From: Laetiporus sulphureus 93-53
Lineage: Eukaryota; Basidiomycota; Agaricomycetes; Polyporales; Laetiporaceae
DNA: 64,000 bases
Direction of reading: 5' to 3'
Assembly: GCF_001632365.1 (NCBI RefSeq)
Contig: NW_024468522.1
Span: 376,910-440,909 of the forward strand
Part shown: positions 11,452 through 27,024 of the stretch, in pieces
Position numbering within the stretch: position 1 is the first letter of the stretch
Layout: every line of letters begins with the position of its first letter
Notes under the pieces: model-generated
The model's database searches: none
Told to the model about the DNA's origin: nothing
The model's input: only the letters and a program-made list of their open reading frames with translations
Position numbers and translations under genes: made by a program

Positions 11452-12636
11452 TACCCTGGTGAGCATTCTAATGCATGCCTAATGCGATATGAGCTCATTT
11501 AATTTGCCTAGCATACATAGTACATTTTCAAGAGAGGATGCAACGCAAACAGTACGGTCTGACCGGCTTTTCATACATATTTCTGATTACTCATCACTGC
11601 GCATCCTACGAAAACCGGAGTCAGGCCACGGTCACTCTTTATCCAAATTATGTCCTGTTTCCGCTCTCCCTGGGACTGTGTCGGATATCTCACGTCAGTT
11701 GCGTTCGGTTTGCGGAGCTGGGAAGCCATCGCTGCTATGTTTGAAGCCTCTGAACGATGAGGCTTGCGAAGCTTTGAATAGTCGTGGACTCTTATTAACT
11801 CCGGGCAACTGTAGCGTAGTGTTCGGGTTTCGGTAGGACGAGCATGCTCAAGTTCAAAATATTGGGTCACTGTATCCTTCCTCACTACTCCCAGTGTGAC
11901 GCGAGCGCCTTATGATGTACAAAATCAAGCAGTTCAAGGATCTCGAAAAAGACTCATGTACAGTAGGCGAGCTACATCGTGACACTCCTAACACTCACAT
12001 CAGCAGTCCACATTTATGCACGTTGCTTCGAGTGAGTATATCGTCACTGCTATTGTCCTCACTCTCTGCCTCTGCATCCTCAGATCGATATCTTGGTCAG
12101 CTTCGATGTACGTACGCCCTGACGCAGCGAGAACTCGAGCCGCACAGGCAACTGCGGCGCACTGTGACGCGCCTGGTGAAGTCGTCCTAGCCAGCTTGAT
12201 CATAGTCACCCTCGAAGGTGAGATATATGAGTTGATGAATGCGGCAATGTCCCGCAGAGACGAATTGTCAGTTAGCAGAGATAGTGGGAAGAAAGAGAGA
12301 GAGGCTCGTACGGCGACCGTTCATCTCGAGGACGTCCGTCGGATTCAATTCCAGCAGGCTCTAAGTTGACCGCTAGATGATAATCCGCATCTCCAATGCC
12401 GCCTGATGCATATGCTTAGGAGTGGTGCCCCCTTGTTGTCGAAGCATGCCCCGGCGGAGGGAATCAATAGACCTGATGTCGGCATCACCAGGAGTGAGGA
12501 CGCTCCCATGCATCGCGGACATTATTGAATCATATTCTCGACTCTGCTAACCTCAAGATTGCACTGTATGACAGAAATTTATCCGACAAAGGAATTGGTA
12601 GGCATCTCGTCCGCACAATATTAGCAACCTCAACCT
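11452..12636. other. Intergenic region, no supported gene
   Basis: About 1.2 kb. A plus-strand open frame at about 12016-12369 begins with a hydrophobic segment (YIVTAIVLTLCLCILRS) and then a charged tail. I do not recognise it and cannot find partner exons, so I do not call it a gene. Confidence 0.4.
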
Positions 12637-15600
12637 TCACATGGGCATCCCTCCTCTCCTGCCTCGCCTTCCACGCCTTTTGCCACCCCTCATTCCTCGG
12701 AAAGTGAATTCACTGGAATGACCCCCACCGTCGTACTCAGCGTCCATGGGAGAGTCAGTATGCATATTTCCTGAACCCTCGCTCGTCCCCTGCGAATAGA
12801 GGTCCACCCTGTCTCGCAGTGATTGAGGAGGGGCGCCCGCTGGAGCAGCTGGCATCGGCGCGTCAAGGGACAGTCGATCTAATAACGACCCACCACGCCT
12901 TATTTCCGGCCGCGCATCTGAAGATTCTGGCTCCATAACAGCTGCCGGCGTACCACGATAGTTTGCCCTCGAATCCCTGCTCGACCGTGATGGGCCGTAA
13001 TCCTCCTGATGTTGTTTTGTAGACATAGGAGGGGGACGACGGATCCGTACTGGTTTGGATGTCTTCATCGATGCATCTTCATCCGGTTCCGGCACAGGGT
13101 TCGTGACGGTTTGCAGATAGCGGGCCCGGTCGGGGTGCACTCGTGCACCATTGGAGGGAGAGGGATTCCTGACAGCATTCGAATCGGAATGCTCCCAAGA
13201 CGCTCCACCCTCCTCGCGATATTGAGGACGATCTCCGCCGTCGCGATAAGGAGGCGGCTGCGCCTGAACGTGCGTGGCGGGTGCAATTGGCCGAGCGGGC
13301 AACGATGAAGGCAGGGCTTGGCTGGTTCGATATCTTCCCTCCGACAGCTGTCCTTCATAGTGTGTGCTGATGCGATTTTCGAGACTAAACGAGCTACGAC
13401 GTTGGTCCCCACTAGAACCACCACCCCTTCCACGTTCCGACGCAAAATCCGACTCATGTGTCGGCCGCGTCGCGTCGGCGACTGGTAGCCCAGCATTCCC
13501 TTCGCTGCGCTGCATGCGATCGCCCCTGGTCGGTAGATCTGCTCCCGTAGTCGGATTTTCGTGGCCCTGCGGATACCAGGGAAGAGTTGCGGTTCTAGAA
13601 GGACGAGGTTCATCTCGTCTCGTGGGCTCTTCCACGGGCTGCTGCTCTCGTGCGCGGCTCTCAAAACGTTGCGACTCTTCCCGCGTGATCCAAATCCGAG
13701 GCTCGGACGGAACAGAGTCAGAAGTGGGTTGTTTCGCCTGCTCAGGGCCGAAGCGCGTCTTACATACTTGCACATTAATGTGATAACAAAATAGATAAGC
13801 AGGGAGACATACCGGACGGTTTGAACGGTCCCTCCTCTCATAGTGCGTCTGCTGATGTGGATGCGAAGAACCAGACGTTTTCGGGTATTCATTCATGTGT
13901 TGCGAAAGCCTGCGGTCTGAGGTCTGTGAATAAGATAATGAGCACGTCAATTCATGCTTTCGCGGGCAAAAATCGCACCATGATCTCGTGCGGAAGAGTA
14001 TTCGCATTCGGCCCCGAACGGCTTCGCCCAGCTGCATTATTCTCCGAAGTCAACCCAACAGAGCGGTGAGCTGTCACCGGCAATGGAGCATCCACATACT
14101 TCGGAGCCTGAAACCACCAGTCAGCAGTCGATCACAACCGAGGGCGAAGGACGTACCATCCTAGCATAACTATCCTGCGCTTCTGAAGAGCCATGCATGC
14201 GGTTGCCATCCATTGGGATATTGCCAGACATTGTAGGGCGATCCTCTGAGGCGCGACCTGCTGGCGGTTCGGTCATGGACGTCGGCCTCCTATTGCCAAT
14301 GGGAATATTATTGGTACCCGAGACGGGAAGCGGCGGTTGAACAGGACCTTCAGCAGGGCGATGCGTGTATCGAGGAGGAGGTTCGTGCATCACAGTCTGG
14401 ATGAGCGGTGGAGTCGGTATGAGAACGATAGATGCAACGAAGGGATCAAATCATAGTAACCTGCTGCTTCGCTTCGAAGGCGTCATGTAACAGTCTCTCC
14501 TGCCTGTCGGGTACTCGATCGTACGATGTGTTGCGGCCATTACCGAACCTTCGAGGGGGTACGCCTACATCCTGGACTGCACTCTGCGAATATGCCGGAG
14601 GCGCGTCTTGCCAGTCACGACGCTCTCCCCACCCCTCGTTGATATGCTGATGCGGTGGCTGTCGCTCCCTTGGCCTTGCTGGCAACGGATGCGGCTCCGG
14701 CTGATGCATAGGTCGTAGGCTGGCGTGAGACGCACCCGGAGAAACGAGAGGCGAGGTTACAGGAGGCGTGTATGACGCATGAGAACTGCCTCTGCTTGCC
14801 ATAGCTCTCGGCCCTCTCGGAGGCATATCTATCTGCGACTCTGAGCTTATTCGGTCAGCATACATGCCTGCATTAGCTCTTGCAGGCCCATCGTTTATTT
14901 GGTGAGTGGACATCCTATACGGCAGGCGATCAACCTCCGATGTGTCCCGCTCACCCTGAATGGCATAAGCTTTGCTATGCACAAGCGTTGGAAGGGCGTT
15001 GTCGATCCTGCTACCAGGCCGGCCCGAAGTCGCGGATGATCCCCAAGTCTGCAGTGACCGTTCCGAAGACGGCGGCCCATGCCTACGAGGTGCAGACGGC
15101 AATTCGCTAGGCATGTTAGTAGGTCGCGCAGCTTCGATATCATCGTGGGGAGGACGAAAAAGATGCTCTGGTATCCCCGCTCGAGCAGGATTGGTGGGTA
15201 GAGATGCAGGCGGCAACGGCCTAGGAGCCGGGGGCATGCCTGTAGCAGCTTCACGAAAACGAGCGCTCTGTGGTGGGAGAGGCTGACGTCTACGCAGACC
15301 TGTGGGATGCAAGAGAACGCCGAACAAGGTGATCCATTATGGAGTGAGGAGCGGTGCAGTCCAGGGCGAAAAACAACGTACGTGACTGATCGCCTTCATC
15401 GAGATGCGAAGGGAAAGGGGCTGCAGGCGGACGCTGTGGCAAGGACACGGGTGGCAGAGATCGGCGAGGAGAGTGCTCCGTGTCTGTGCGACGCCGTTTG
15501 GAGTCAGACTCGATATGTACATCTGCAGATTCAAATTCGCGTGCCCTCCTTTGAGGAATCGAGTCAGCAAGTACATAGTCGTCATAGTCGCGCGGCGGGC

Positions 15601-17282
15601 CTCGAGCTGGTGGAAGGCCCGATGTCATTTGAGGCCTGTCGAACCGACTCGAGTGTCGCGTCACCGGGGGCGGAGGTAGAGACACAGACAGCTGCAGATT
15701 TCCAGGAGGTGGACCTTGTGAGAAGCGTTGTGGAACGGCAGGTACCGGTTCGCTGAGGTGAGGAGGCGGCGACCTATTTCCTACATGATGAAAGAAGGAT
15801 ACATAGGAAGAAGACATGGGGGAAGAGGATCCTTAGTAAGCGTCCTTGTGTTGACAACGAGAAGAGGCCGAACAAGAGAGGGAGGGGCAGCGAGATTCGA
15901 CTCCCGAGGCTTCCCCAGACAGCCAGCACGGACACATCCTCCACCTCGGGAGAAGCACGAACGCGGCATACGAGACAATGGGAGGCTAATAACGTACTGG
16001 AAGCCGGCCACTCATGCACATCGTGGCGAATGCTTTGTTCCTTCGACAGGGGCGCGTGTTGCGAAGGCAAGTCGAAATTACTGCGTGGCTGCCGACCGCG
16101 AGGGCGCTCTTCGCGTGGCGGTAGTGGCGCAGCGTCTGGAACCATGGATGTCCTAGCACCCCAGCCGCGTTCAGGAACGTTTGCTTGCCGTGACTGAGGG
16201 TGCTCGCGGGCAGCTCTTGCGCCCTCTCTCCACATACCATTGTCAATTGGTGATCTAGTGGGTGTTGGTTCTCTGTGTGGACGGGCAGGTCGATCTTGCA
16301 ATTCATGCTCGCGTCGTACAGGTGGTGAAGGGGATCGCGAACGGCGACGATCGTTGAAGTTCTTCGGTGACGGGGGTCGCGGGGCAGCATGCGATGCGTC
16401 AGCGAAAAGTGGCTGTACAGAACCACCACGTTCCTCTGGCCCTGCAGCACCTCCGGGGCGGTAGTGGCGATCTTCATATGAAAGCTCTCCTCCAGGAGAG
16501 ACCTTACGCTTCGCTTCATTACGTGCAGACTCTGCTATGGCGCGCCTTTCCGAGGAAGAAGCGCGCCCTTTGTTGCTGGTCCCGCTGCGAGCTGGTGATC
16601 TACCGTCTCTAGCCTGCATACTGCCGCTCTCTATATCCTTCGAGGGAGACGATTTGCCGCTCACCGGTCCCGGACGAGTCCACGTCGACTCGTGCGTTTT
16701 GACATTGTAGTAGTAGTGCTCGGAGCCACCACTCCTAGGAACCCTAATCTCCCAGTCGGCGGGGAGATCACCACCGTTGCCTGCTGAAGCTGACTTGAAG
16801 CCATTGGTTCTGCGCTCGCGCTGAACCATTGAGCTCGCAAGAGTGCTCGTCGTCGCTGGCGAGGGATGTATGTAAGGATCAACAGAGACAACGGGCTTGG
16901 GAGGAAGGGCGTGGGTTAATTTCCCAAAAGATTGAGAGCGTCCTAGCTGTGTAGAATCGGACTCCTGCGATTGCGAGGCAGGTGGCTTCTGCGAGACAGA
17001 GCCACTAGACGCCTCGCGTTGAAGGTCGCGCTTGCTAGGTTGTATTTGAGCTTGTGCGGTCGATGACGATTTCAGAGTCGACGCTTGGCCCTTTGAGGCG
17101 TCCTGCTCGTTCAGCTGGTAGGCGTAGAAATTCTGCATGTCGTCCTCGTCGCCACCGAGCGAGACCGCGTCTTCAGCGTCCTCACGGTCGCGCCAGTTGT
17201 CGCGACCGTCGCCGGACGACCGTTGAGCAGTCTGTTCGTCGTCTTCATGGCCCCAGTCGAGGACTTCAGTGTCTTCCTCCAT
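12637..17282 (-). CDS. Large WW-domain protein, low-complexity, basic C-terminus
   Basis: Seven minus-strand exons (17282-15998, 15780-15382, 15299-14461, 14396-14157, 14107-13979, 13923-13813, 13758-12637) join in frame to 1,374 residues. The start MEEDTEVLDWGHEDDE is acidic. One WW domain lies at about residues 173-205 (LPADWEIRVPRSG, then EHYYYNVKTHESTW), with its two Trp and the Tyr block intact; WW domains bind proline motifs. The rest is disordered and rich in Pro, Arg and Ser, with RS-like stretches (RRRSRSPSPP) and KRRRTDTEHSPRR. The extreme C-terminus is RGGKRRGRRGRRGG, a probable RNA- or nucleic-acid-binding tail. This composition suggests a nuclear role in RNA processing or transcription, which is inference. 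Intron 1 (217 nt) is long and could be mispredicted. Confidence 0.8.
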
Positions 17283-17546
17283 GCTGCCGCCGTCGTGGAT
17301 TTGATGGTGAACGTCAGTCCAAGCGCCGTCGAGAGACGAGGTTGTTTGGTCGGCGTTCTCCGCGGCTCCGATTCAACTATTCGGATTACTCCGAGGACAC
17401 GCTCCCAGCCGCCTTACGGCCCAATGAAGCAAGTCCTGGTCTGGTTCTTGTCGCTGTGCAACTTGACCGCTGCAGGACGGCGCAGCAGACGTTCCAAATT
17501 GTCTTCATCTCATCCTCTCTTTCGTCGCCCGGGGATTCGTGCAGAG
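17283..17546. promoter_or_regulatory. Divergent promoter between the WW gene and UNC-50
   Basis: Only 264 bp separate the two divergent start codons, so both promoters and both leaders must lie here or overlap the genes. No clear TATA box was seen. Confidence 0.5.
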
Positions 17547-18690
17547 ATGTCTGTGCTTCCCCTTTCCTCTCCCACCTTACCACACAATGGTGGCGGGCCG
17601 ACTTCACTGTCGACCCGAATCCCTATCATCTTCAAACGTCTACTACGGTTCCATCAAATGGTATGCTTCGGGCACGATGCTCAGCCTCAGGCGCGAATTA
17701 TCATGACCCTTGGGAAAGTAGGACTTTGAACTGGCGGCGTGGCAGCTGACGTATCTATGTCTTGCACCAAAGAGAGTGTAAGCAGTTGTATTCTTGCTCC
17801 TGTGAGCACAATATATTTACGATAGCTGTTAGCTACCGGAATGTGTACTTTCACAAACGTATGCATGCATCTTGATTGTTGAAAACATAATTCATGGGTT
17901 CCCGCAGAGACCAAAAACACTTGGGCGAGAGACGACCCTGCAATACTCATCCTCATAGCAGGGTGTCTTGTCGGTGCGTTATTGGCATATGGATGAAGGT
18001 CTGCGGTTTCCGATATCACTATCCAGTGTCTGCGATTGCCTGGTCGGTGGTGTACTCTTACTCCCCATTGCGAGTTGTGCAGTTAGCATTTCTCATGATC
18101 TTCCGAGACTTCCTGCTCGTCGGAGCAATCGTTGCCACACTTCTCTGGTATGTGCTGAAGTAGACCAGCTTCTCGTCTACAGCTCAAGCTCGTTCATATT
18201 GTCAGGCTTTTCGCCAACAAGGTGCTTCTCTCTCCCCCGACACATTCGTCGCCTTCAGATTCAAGAGTAGAATGGGCCTATGCTTTCGACGTCCATACAA
18301 ACGCGTTTTTCCCGTTCTACCTGACCCTGTATCTTGCGCAGTTTTTTCTGGTCCCAATTGTCCTCAGGAGCAACTGGATATGTCTCTTTGTTTCGAACAC
18401 CTTGTATCTGGCTGCGTATGCATCTGTTACATCTCAGCGGATGTTACTCTAATTCCTCCTCGGCAGCTTCGCACAATACTTCTACGGAGTCTACCTCGGT
18501 CTCAACGGTACTTCCTCTTTTTACATCCGCTTTACATTTCTGACGGTCCCTGATCGGTACAGCTCTTCCATTCCTGGTTCGTTCCGAATTGCTGCTGGCG
18601 CCTCTTCTTCCGCTCTTCACAGGGTACATTGTTTCCCTGCTCGGCTTTAACGTAGCGCAGCACGTCCTCTCAATGTACTTCGGTTCATAA
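17547..18690 (+). CDS. UNC-50/Gmh1 family Golgi membrane protein
   Basis: Eight exons (17547-17660, 17722-17777, 17833-17858, 17908-17973, 18027-18147, 18206-18415, 18467-18507, 18563-18690) close in frame at 253 residues, matching the family's usual length of about 260. Diagnostic blocks are RLLRFHQMDFELAAWQ, FHKQTKNTWARDDPA and VEWAYAFDVHTNAFFP, with five or so hydrophobic segments. UNC-50 proteins sit in the inner nuclear or Golgi membranes; the worm protein is needed for acetylcholine receptor trafficking, and yeast Gmh1 interacts with Arf exchange factors. The third exon is only 26 nt, and conserved residues on both sides confirm it. Calcineurin A follows 305 bp downstream on the same strand. 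Confidence 0.93.
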
Positions 18691-18995
18691 TCAAGTAAAT
18701 AATGAACTCGTGGACTCTCATACTATATGGTATAGATGTCAGTGTCAGTGTGCTGTGCCTGCCTGGAAATTGCGGTGCCACAAAGCACTGTTTGTATAGC
18801 CTCGTATGGCCCGTCACAAGTTATTACGTCGCGTTGAAACACCGATATCAAGAGACTTCAGCAATTCTGTTACAATTCAAACCCCGACCAAAGGGCCCGC
18901 GTCGCCGTCGCGCATCTGGCACAAGCTCTCATAAACTATCACCTCCATATACCTGCTTTCTCTCTCGACCGCCGACTCCCTGCACTTCCATCACA

Positions 18996-21596
<2,601 letters not shown>

Positions 21597-22519
21597 TCTG
21601 CATCTGCCTGGATGACCTGGATGAGGGGTTGATAGGAACCTGGTTTGGTTGTGTATATCGGGTGGACTCGTGTTCTTCATACCTTGACGTTTCGTCCTTG
21701 TAATTACTCGCATTCCTGTATATCCACTATTTTCATGGATCGTACCGGCCACAGTAGCGTTATGCAAGCATGAGGACGAATTAATGGGCATTCGAAGTCG
21801 ATTATGCGCTTGAAGCGGGGAAATTTTGTTCGTCCATTTCGGTGAGTCATTAGAGGTTCCCTAAGAATGGACACGATATCCATCACAAGGCATGCGCCCC
21901 CTGCCGCACTCGAGGAGCTCTTCCGAGAATATGACATTAATGCGAAGAGTCCTATGGAATCGAAGAACGAACAAGGGCGGCTGATACTAACAGGGCCACA
22001 ATGGCTCCCCACCAACTACTTACCCCTCTCCAGCAGACGTGCAACATCTACAGTCTCGTCCCCCCACAAGCGACTCCGATGAAATCATTATGCTGTCAGT
22101 GGTACAAAGCTCTGGCTGCAACTTAGCCCAGAACTCATCCGATTGAGGTCTCCAAGTGAGCTTGAAAAGGTGTTCCAGGATTCGTCGGAGCTGGTTTCAT
22201 CTTTTATAATTCACCTGAAAGTCTCATTATCGCGTATCCTTCAATGTACGAGAACGAAAGGCTCCTTCACAGCTATTCGCAGGAGATGATCCCATTAGAC
22301 AATGAAGAACAGCATGCGGAAACACTCACAGGTGAGATTTGAGTCCTGTTTTCGAAAATAGTCGCTTCTCGCATGCTCCGATGCGGATTGGGCATCTGAA
22401 CCGCCTACAAGCCGTTTCTCAGTTAATCTGATTCTTTGCGAGTGGTTGGACAGATTAGCATTCTCTATGAGAAGGCCCCGCTGTGGATGAAGAGAGGTCT
22501 GATAGCTCCACTTTTTGCG
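21597..22519. other. Convergent intergenic region
   Basis: No recognisable gene. An open frame at 21867-22082 on the plus strand (71 codons, LEELFREYDINAK) is unassigned. Confidence 0.4.
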
Positions 22520-22956
22520 TCATTTTCGTGCTGATTTTATGCGCTTTTCCGTCATTATCAGCAAATCGCGCAGCTTCGGCATCAGCACCACAATAAGGAG
22601 CCAAAACGGCTCTGATGCAGACAGCTCTGCCGATGGAAGGAAAGCAAGGTTTAGGAAGGGATGTTCCCCTCCTTGGAGGTTCAACACAACAATGCTGCTT
22701 GCGTCACTGGGAGAAGCATGCTCTGCCGTAGCCGGAGCAAGACAGCGGGATTCAACCATTTATCCATTCTCAAGAGATCCCTATTTTCCGTTGGGGCTGA
22801 GGAGGACCTGAGCTGACAATTGACTTACCCTCAATCACCGCGGTCAACATAAGGCGAGATGACCCTTCCTTGGCCGAGAGCTGACTAGCACCGATTGTCA
22901 ATGCAGCCGATGATGCGCGCTGCAATGCTAAAGGCTTGACATCGATGTCCCCGCAT

Positions 22957-25900
22957 TCAGAACGTGACACTTGATTGTCGTTGAGGACAGGTTCTGTACA
23001 CAGAGTGAGTGAGCACCTTTCTGCGAAGTAAAATCATACCAGACTGGCAATCGATTTGCTCAAGCGGTCCATGTGTACGTAATAAGAGCATTGGCACGGC
23101 CGTTTCGTGGCAATTATTTTCTTCGCTCTCGGGGATATCGTCCATGACTGCCTCATCAGCCAAAGGCATGTCGGGGCTGTCATTGGCGTTGGTGGAAGAT
23201 CCGGTCGGATTTTCAGGCACGGACGGAAGTTGAGAGGTGGTGGTAAATTTCTCCAGCCACAATTCTCTCTTCGCCTTTTTGTTCCTCAATGCCTCTGCAA
23301 ATTTCTCGTGGTCTCGCTTGCTCCTTGAGCGCCAAAGGGATTCCTCCGAATGTGGGACGTAGAAGAGGCGATACGTACGCACGCATACCTTAATCTGAAG
23401 ACGACCATAAGCATATACATCGGGCTGTCCCTCCTCTGGTCTATGCATCGAAAGTACTCTGCCGCATATTTTAAACCTAGTCAAAGTGCACACGAAAGGG
23501 AAATGCTGACCGGCGCAAGAATGGTCGCCTTGAAGCAGGTAAAGTGGGGATTCCTTGGGTAGGTCCCTCCTGAGTGAATCAAAGATGGATATATTACAAA
23601 TATTTGATAGATCTAACCGAAAGGTAAAACTTACCGAGACGAACGATGCAATGTAGGCTTGCCAGCGTCCAGTAAGTACTTCCGAGTCATCAAAGCTGGA
23701 GTCATCTTTGCCGAACAATTGTACCGTGATTGTCCTGCTCTCGGGCAACTAAACGCAGGATGTATAGGTGTCATAGCCCTCGACATCTTGTTTAGCACCA
23801 GAAGCTTACCCAGTCAATCCGAAACAGGTTCTCGTCAGGACCAAGAACACGCTCCGCATTACGTCGCCAGTTTATCTGATCCTGTGTGGTAGGTGCTGCA
23901 ATCTCGCGCTCTCGCTTGAGGAACTCGAATAGTTCGCGACTCTTCGAGTCCATGGTCGCTGCCTGAACCTAAATCCGACAACACAGTCTTATGGTGGCCG
24001 GTGTAGGTCGCTAGTTCAGGTGACATACCTGTCTAATAATAGCTGCAGTCACTCTATCAACAGTGAATAGTTGATATGCGTCCTGCGGCGAGCAATCAGC
24101 CAGTTATTTGGGCCAGAGCCTACAACGTACCATCACTCCAAAGACCGAGCGTATCCTGTCCTCAAATGCGTGCTGCTCCAGATCGCCCGAGATGAAACTT
24201 CGGCAAGACTCGAGAAGCAGGTTGTAGAATTTGGCAGCGACAACATCTAGGTCGTCCTCCTCCTTATCCGGATCGCGCAGGGAAAATGGGAGTGCATTGC
24301 GTTGACGCCGAGTAAGAGGTTGCTTAACAAGCTTGACAGATAAATCCTTGAATTTACGCAATCGAGAATAGAGGAGCTACGGAAAACGTTAGAACTCTGC
24401 AAGATTCGTATAAGAGATGGTCTAACCTCGAGAAGGCGGATGATTACATAAAACGTGGTATTCGTGAAGAAGCTATACCGACGGCGAGAGTTGGCCTTTG
24501 TAAACGTAATATTAAACAAGATCGGCGCGGACGAGCCACTTGCTTCCACGTCAATATCTGGCACGTCCGAGCTCGTCGGTGAAGGCAATCTCGAACCCGC
24601 CGCGGAAGCTACCTTGCGTCCACGACCCCTGCGGCTGGTCTTCGCCTGTTCGTTCTTGAGGAGTGTTTTCCGCAATGCGCCCGATGTCCCGTTCGCCCCT
24701 CCTCTTCGACCGCCGCGCCCGACTCTCGAGGTGCTCGCGACAGCCGCCGACGTAGAGGAAGAAACTGACTCGACATCGCAGCCCGCGGACTGATCGCGAT
24801 CAGAGAAAGGTTTGTCAAAAGACTCTGTGTCTTGCACGAAGAACACCGGTATGAACGTCCGCAGGAACATCTCGATCTCTCTCCTTTCTACTGCGGTGAT
24901 ATGTCCTTGCAAGGTGTCTATCGATGACATCGTTAGAGACAAGGCATCCTGCATCACCGTCATGTCTTCGACATTGAATTCTAGTTGATATCGAGGCCTC
25001 GTTCGTGAGAAGAGGGGATCGATCAGAGATGCACGTTTAGCCATCTGTTCGTCTCTGGCCGCTTCGACCTGAGTAACGAACGCTCGTGCAGTGAGATTCT
25101 TTTTCTCAGTCGCCCTCCATTCGATGGCCTGATGGTCCAAGGATTTGTAGAAGTTGCGTGCATCAAGCTCCCGCCAGATCTTATCCCACTCGCCAAACGC
25201 CTGCTTCCACACATCCACTCTACTTCTCAGTCGTGAGAGCACGACAGGAATTGCGTGTATCGGGTCATCATGAATTTCTTGCCAGACCTCGAGACCAGTC
25301 TCACGTCCGTAGATCTTTTTGAGCACACGGACGTGTATGCCCTTCCCTTTGCCGCCAAGATTGGGCCCCAATGTGAATGAGGCAAGCTGCGTCTCGTTCA
25401 TTTGCGATATCTGAAGGTCGATTGACTCCAGGACCTTGATGGTGCGATGGAGACCCTCGAGGTAGAAGTCATACTCATGACGCTCCTCTTCGGTCCTATG
25501 GAGCGCCTCTTCGTAGATATTTTTCTTGTGAGCCTGAAAGAACGTATCCTCGCTCGCATACGTGGGCTGGGATACCCACTCGTCATTCAAGACTGACTTT
25601 GCAAGTTCATCGCGTCCCGAGCATGTGACGTTGATCTCCTGCAAAGAACGCAATCAGCATTGTGATGGATAGAGGTAGAGCGTCCTACGTCATCAGGCAA
25701 CCTGCGATAGCTCCCATAGCGGATATTAAGCTGATTCGTACTCGGTCGATCCAGGGCAGCTCTCGGTTTCAGCCACACGTGCTCTATCGAGACCGCATCC
25801 TCCGTCGACTCGTCCCACCCCACAAAGCCTCTGAACTGCGCCATCAGCTCACCCTCCCCAAGGAATGAACGACTTTCTCGTATGAGTCGCGCTGTGTCAA

Positions 25901-27024
25901 TCAAATCCTGATTGAACAAGTTGATGAGCTTCAAGAACTCGTTGTAAGTTTCGCGATGGTCGAGGGCATGTTTCACTCTGTCAAAGAATCGCTGGCCGTC
26001 AGTGCCTGCAGAATTCGGTGATTGTTTGATTAGAGTCAATGCGGATTCAATCTTGGGCGCTTGTGGGGTCCCGGATCTCGTGGGGCGATTTGAAGAACCT
26101 GCGGGTTCATCTGAAGAGGACGAGTCCTGCAGCTTTCTTCTCGTTACCTATTGAACGTTCATTTGTTGTACGCATACAGTATGTTGAACCCTCACCTTCT
26201 TGGGGAGAGGTCCAAAATGCCCGCAGCTATCTTCATCTCCAGCAATCCTCCTCTTCTGTGGCACCATCACTGCTGCTTCACTGCCGGAAGCCGCGTGCGA
26301 GAAAGTAGTAGCGTCCGATGTAGCTGTTGAAACTGCTGATGGAAGGACGACAACAGGGCTACCCAGTGGAGGATTGAGCTCCATCGATAGCCTCTGGAAC
26401 TCCTGCACCAAGTCTGGTGCGTCGCTCAAAAGCTGTTGCATGCGATGGACCAGATCATTCTCGATAGCTTGCTGTGCTCCCTGTCGTTCGTTCTGGGACT
26501 TGTTATACAACAGCTTCATGAATTGCTCGTGTTTATGCGGCTGCCGCGCGTACCGAGTTCGCACTCGTTGAACAAATTCAAGTGCCGGGTTCAAACCACG
26601 ATCAGCAGGCAGCGACATAGAACGAGGATGACAACCAGTGGGCTTGCTCTGAGGCGCTGTAATGGTAGGTATGGAAGCGCCTGGAGCATAGTTGATGTGA
26701 TAGCCCTCAGGGAGAAAAATGTTGAATCCTTCGACGAGGGCCCGCTGATCGCGGAACAGATCAGCAACTTGCTGCATGACCTCAGACACTGGCATGCTAT
26801 ATACAAGAAGTGTTGGTCAGTAAATAAACCAAAGTGTTCGAGAAAAGTAGTGATTCAGTATCGACGCACCGTTTGCTTTTGAATTCCATCATGATTATGG
26901 CGAATCGGCTATAAGTCTTCGGCTCTTGGTGGAGTGCGGCCCTAACAGACTCGAGATAGCCAAGGGCATCATTGAGGTTGCTGCTGTTCGCCAAAGGTGT
27001 GGTCTGCGAACGCCGAGGTGGCAT
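22957..27024 (-). CDS. Sin3-family transcriptional co-repressor, divergent copy A
   Basis: Ten minus-strand exons (27024-26870, 26796-26196, 26147-25689, 25638-24427, 24376-24131, 24082-24029, 23962-23810, 23748-23635, 23569-23511, 23458-22957) give 1,184 residues. PAH1 (LNDALGYLESVR to GFNIFLPEGYHINY) and PAH3 (FFDRVKHALDHRETYNEFL) are clear. PAH2 begins LNPALEFVQRVRTRY but lacks the FLP ending. The histone-deacetylase interaction domain follows (YGSYRRLPDDEINVTCSGRD, then SVLNDEWVSQPTY). Sin3 scaffolds Rpd3-type deacetylases on repressed promoters. Exon plan matches copy B at 44.6-49.0 kb. The 3' end is uncertain: a donor near 23030 would skip the stop at 22957 and extend the protein to a stop at 22770, or with another splice to 22520. 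Confidence 0.88.

Noticed and set aside
23477..23510. 34-nt intron in Sin3 copy A
   Set aside because: A 52-nt intron using the CAG further on also keeps frame and matches the intron border in copy B, so I used that one.
22960..27020. Retrocopy origin for one Sin3 gene
   Set aside because: Both copies keep introns at matching positions, so a processed copy is excluded.
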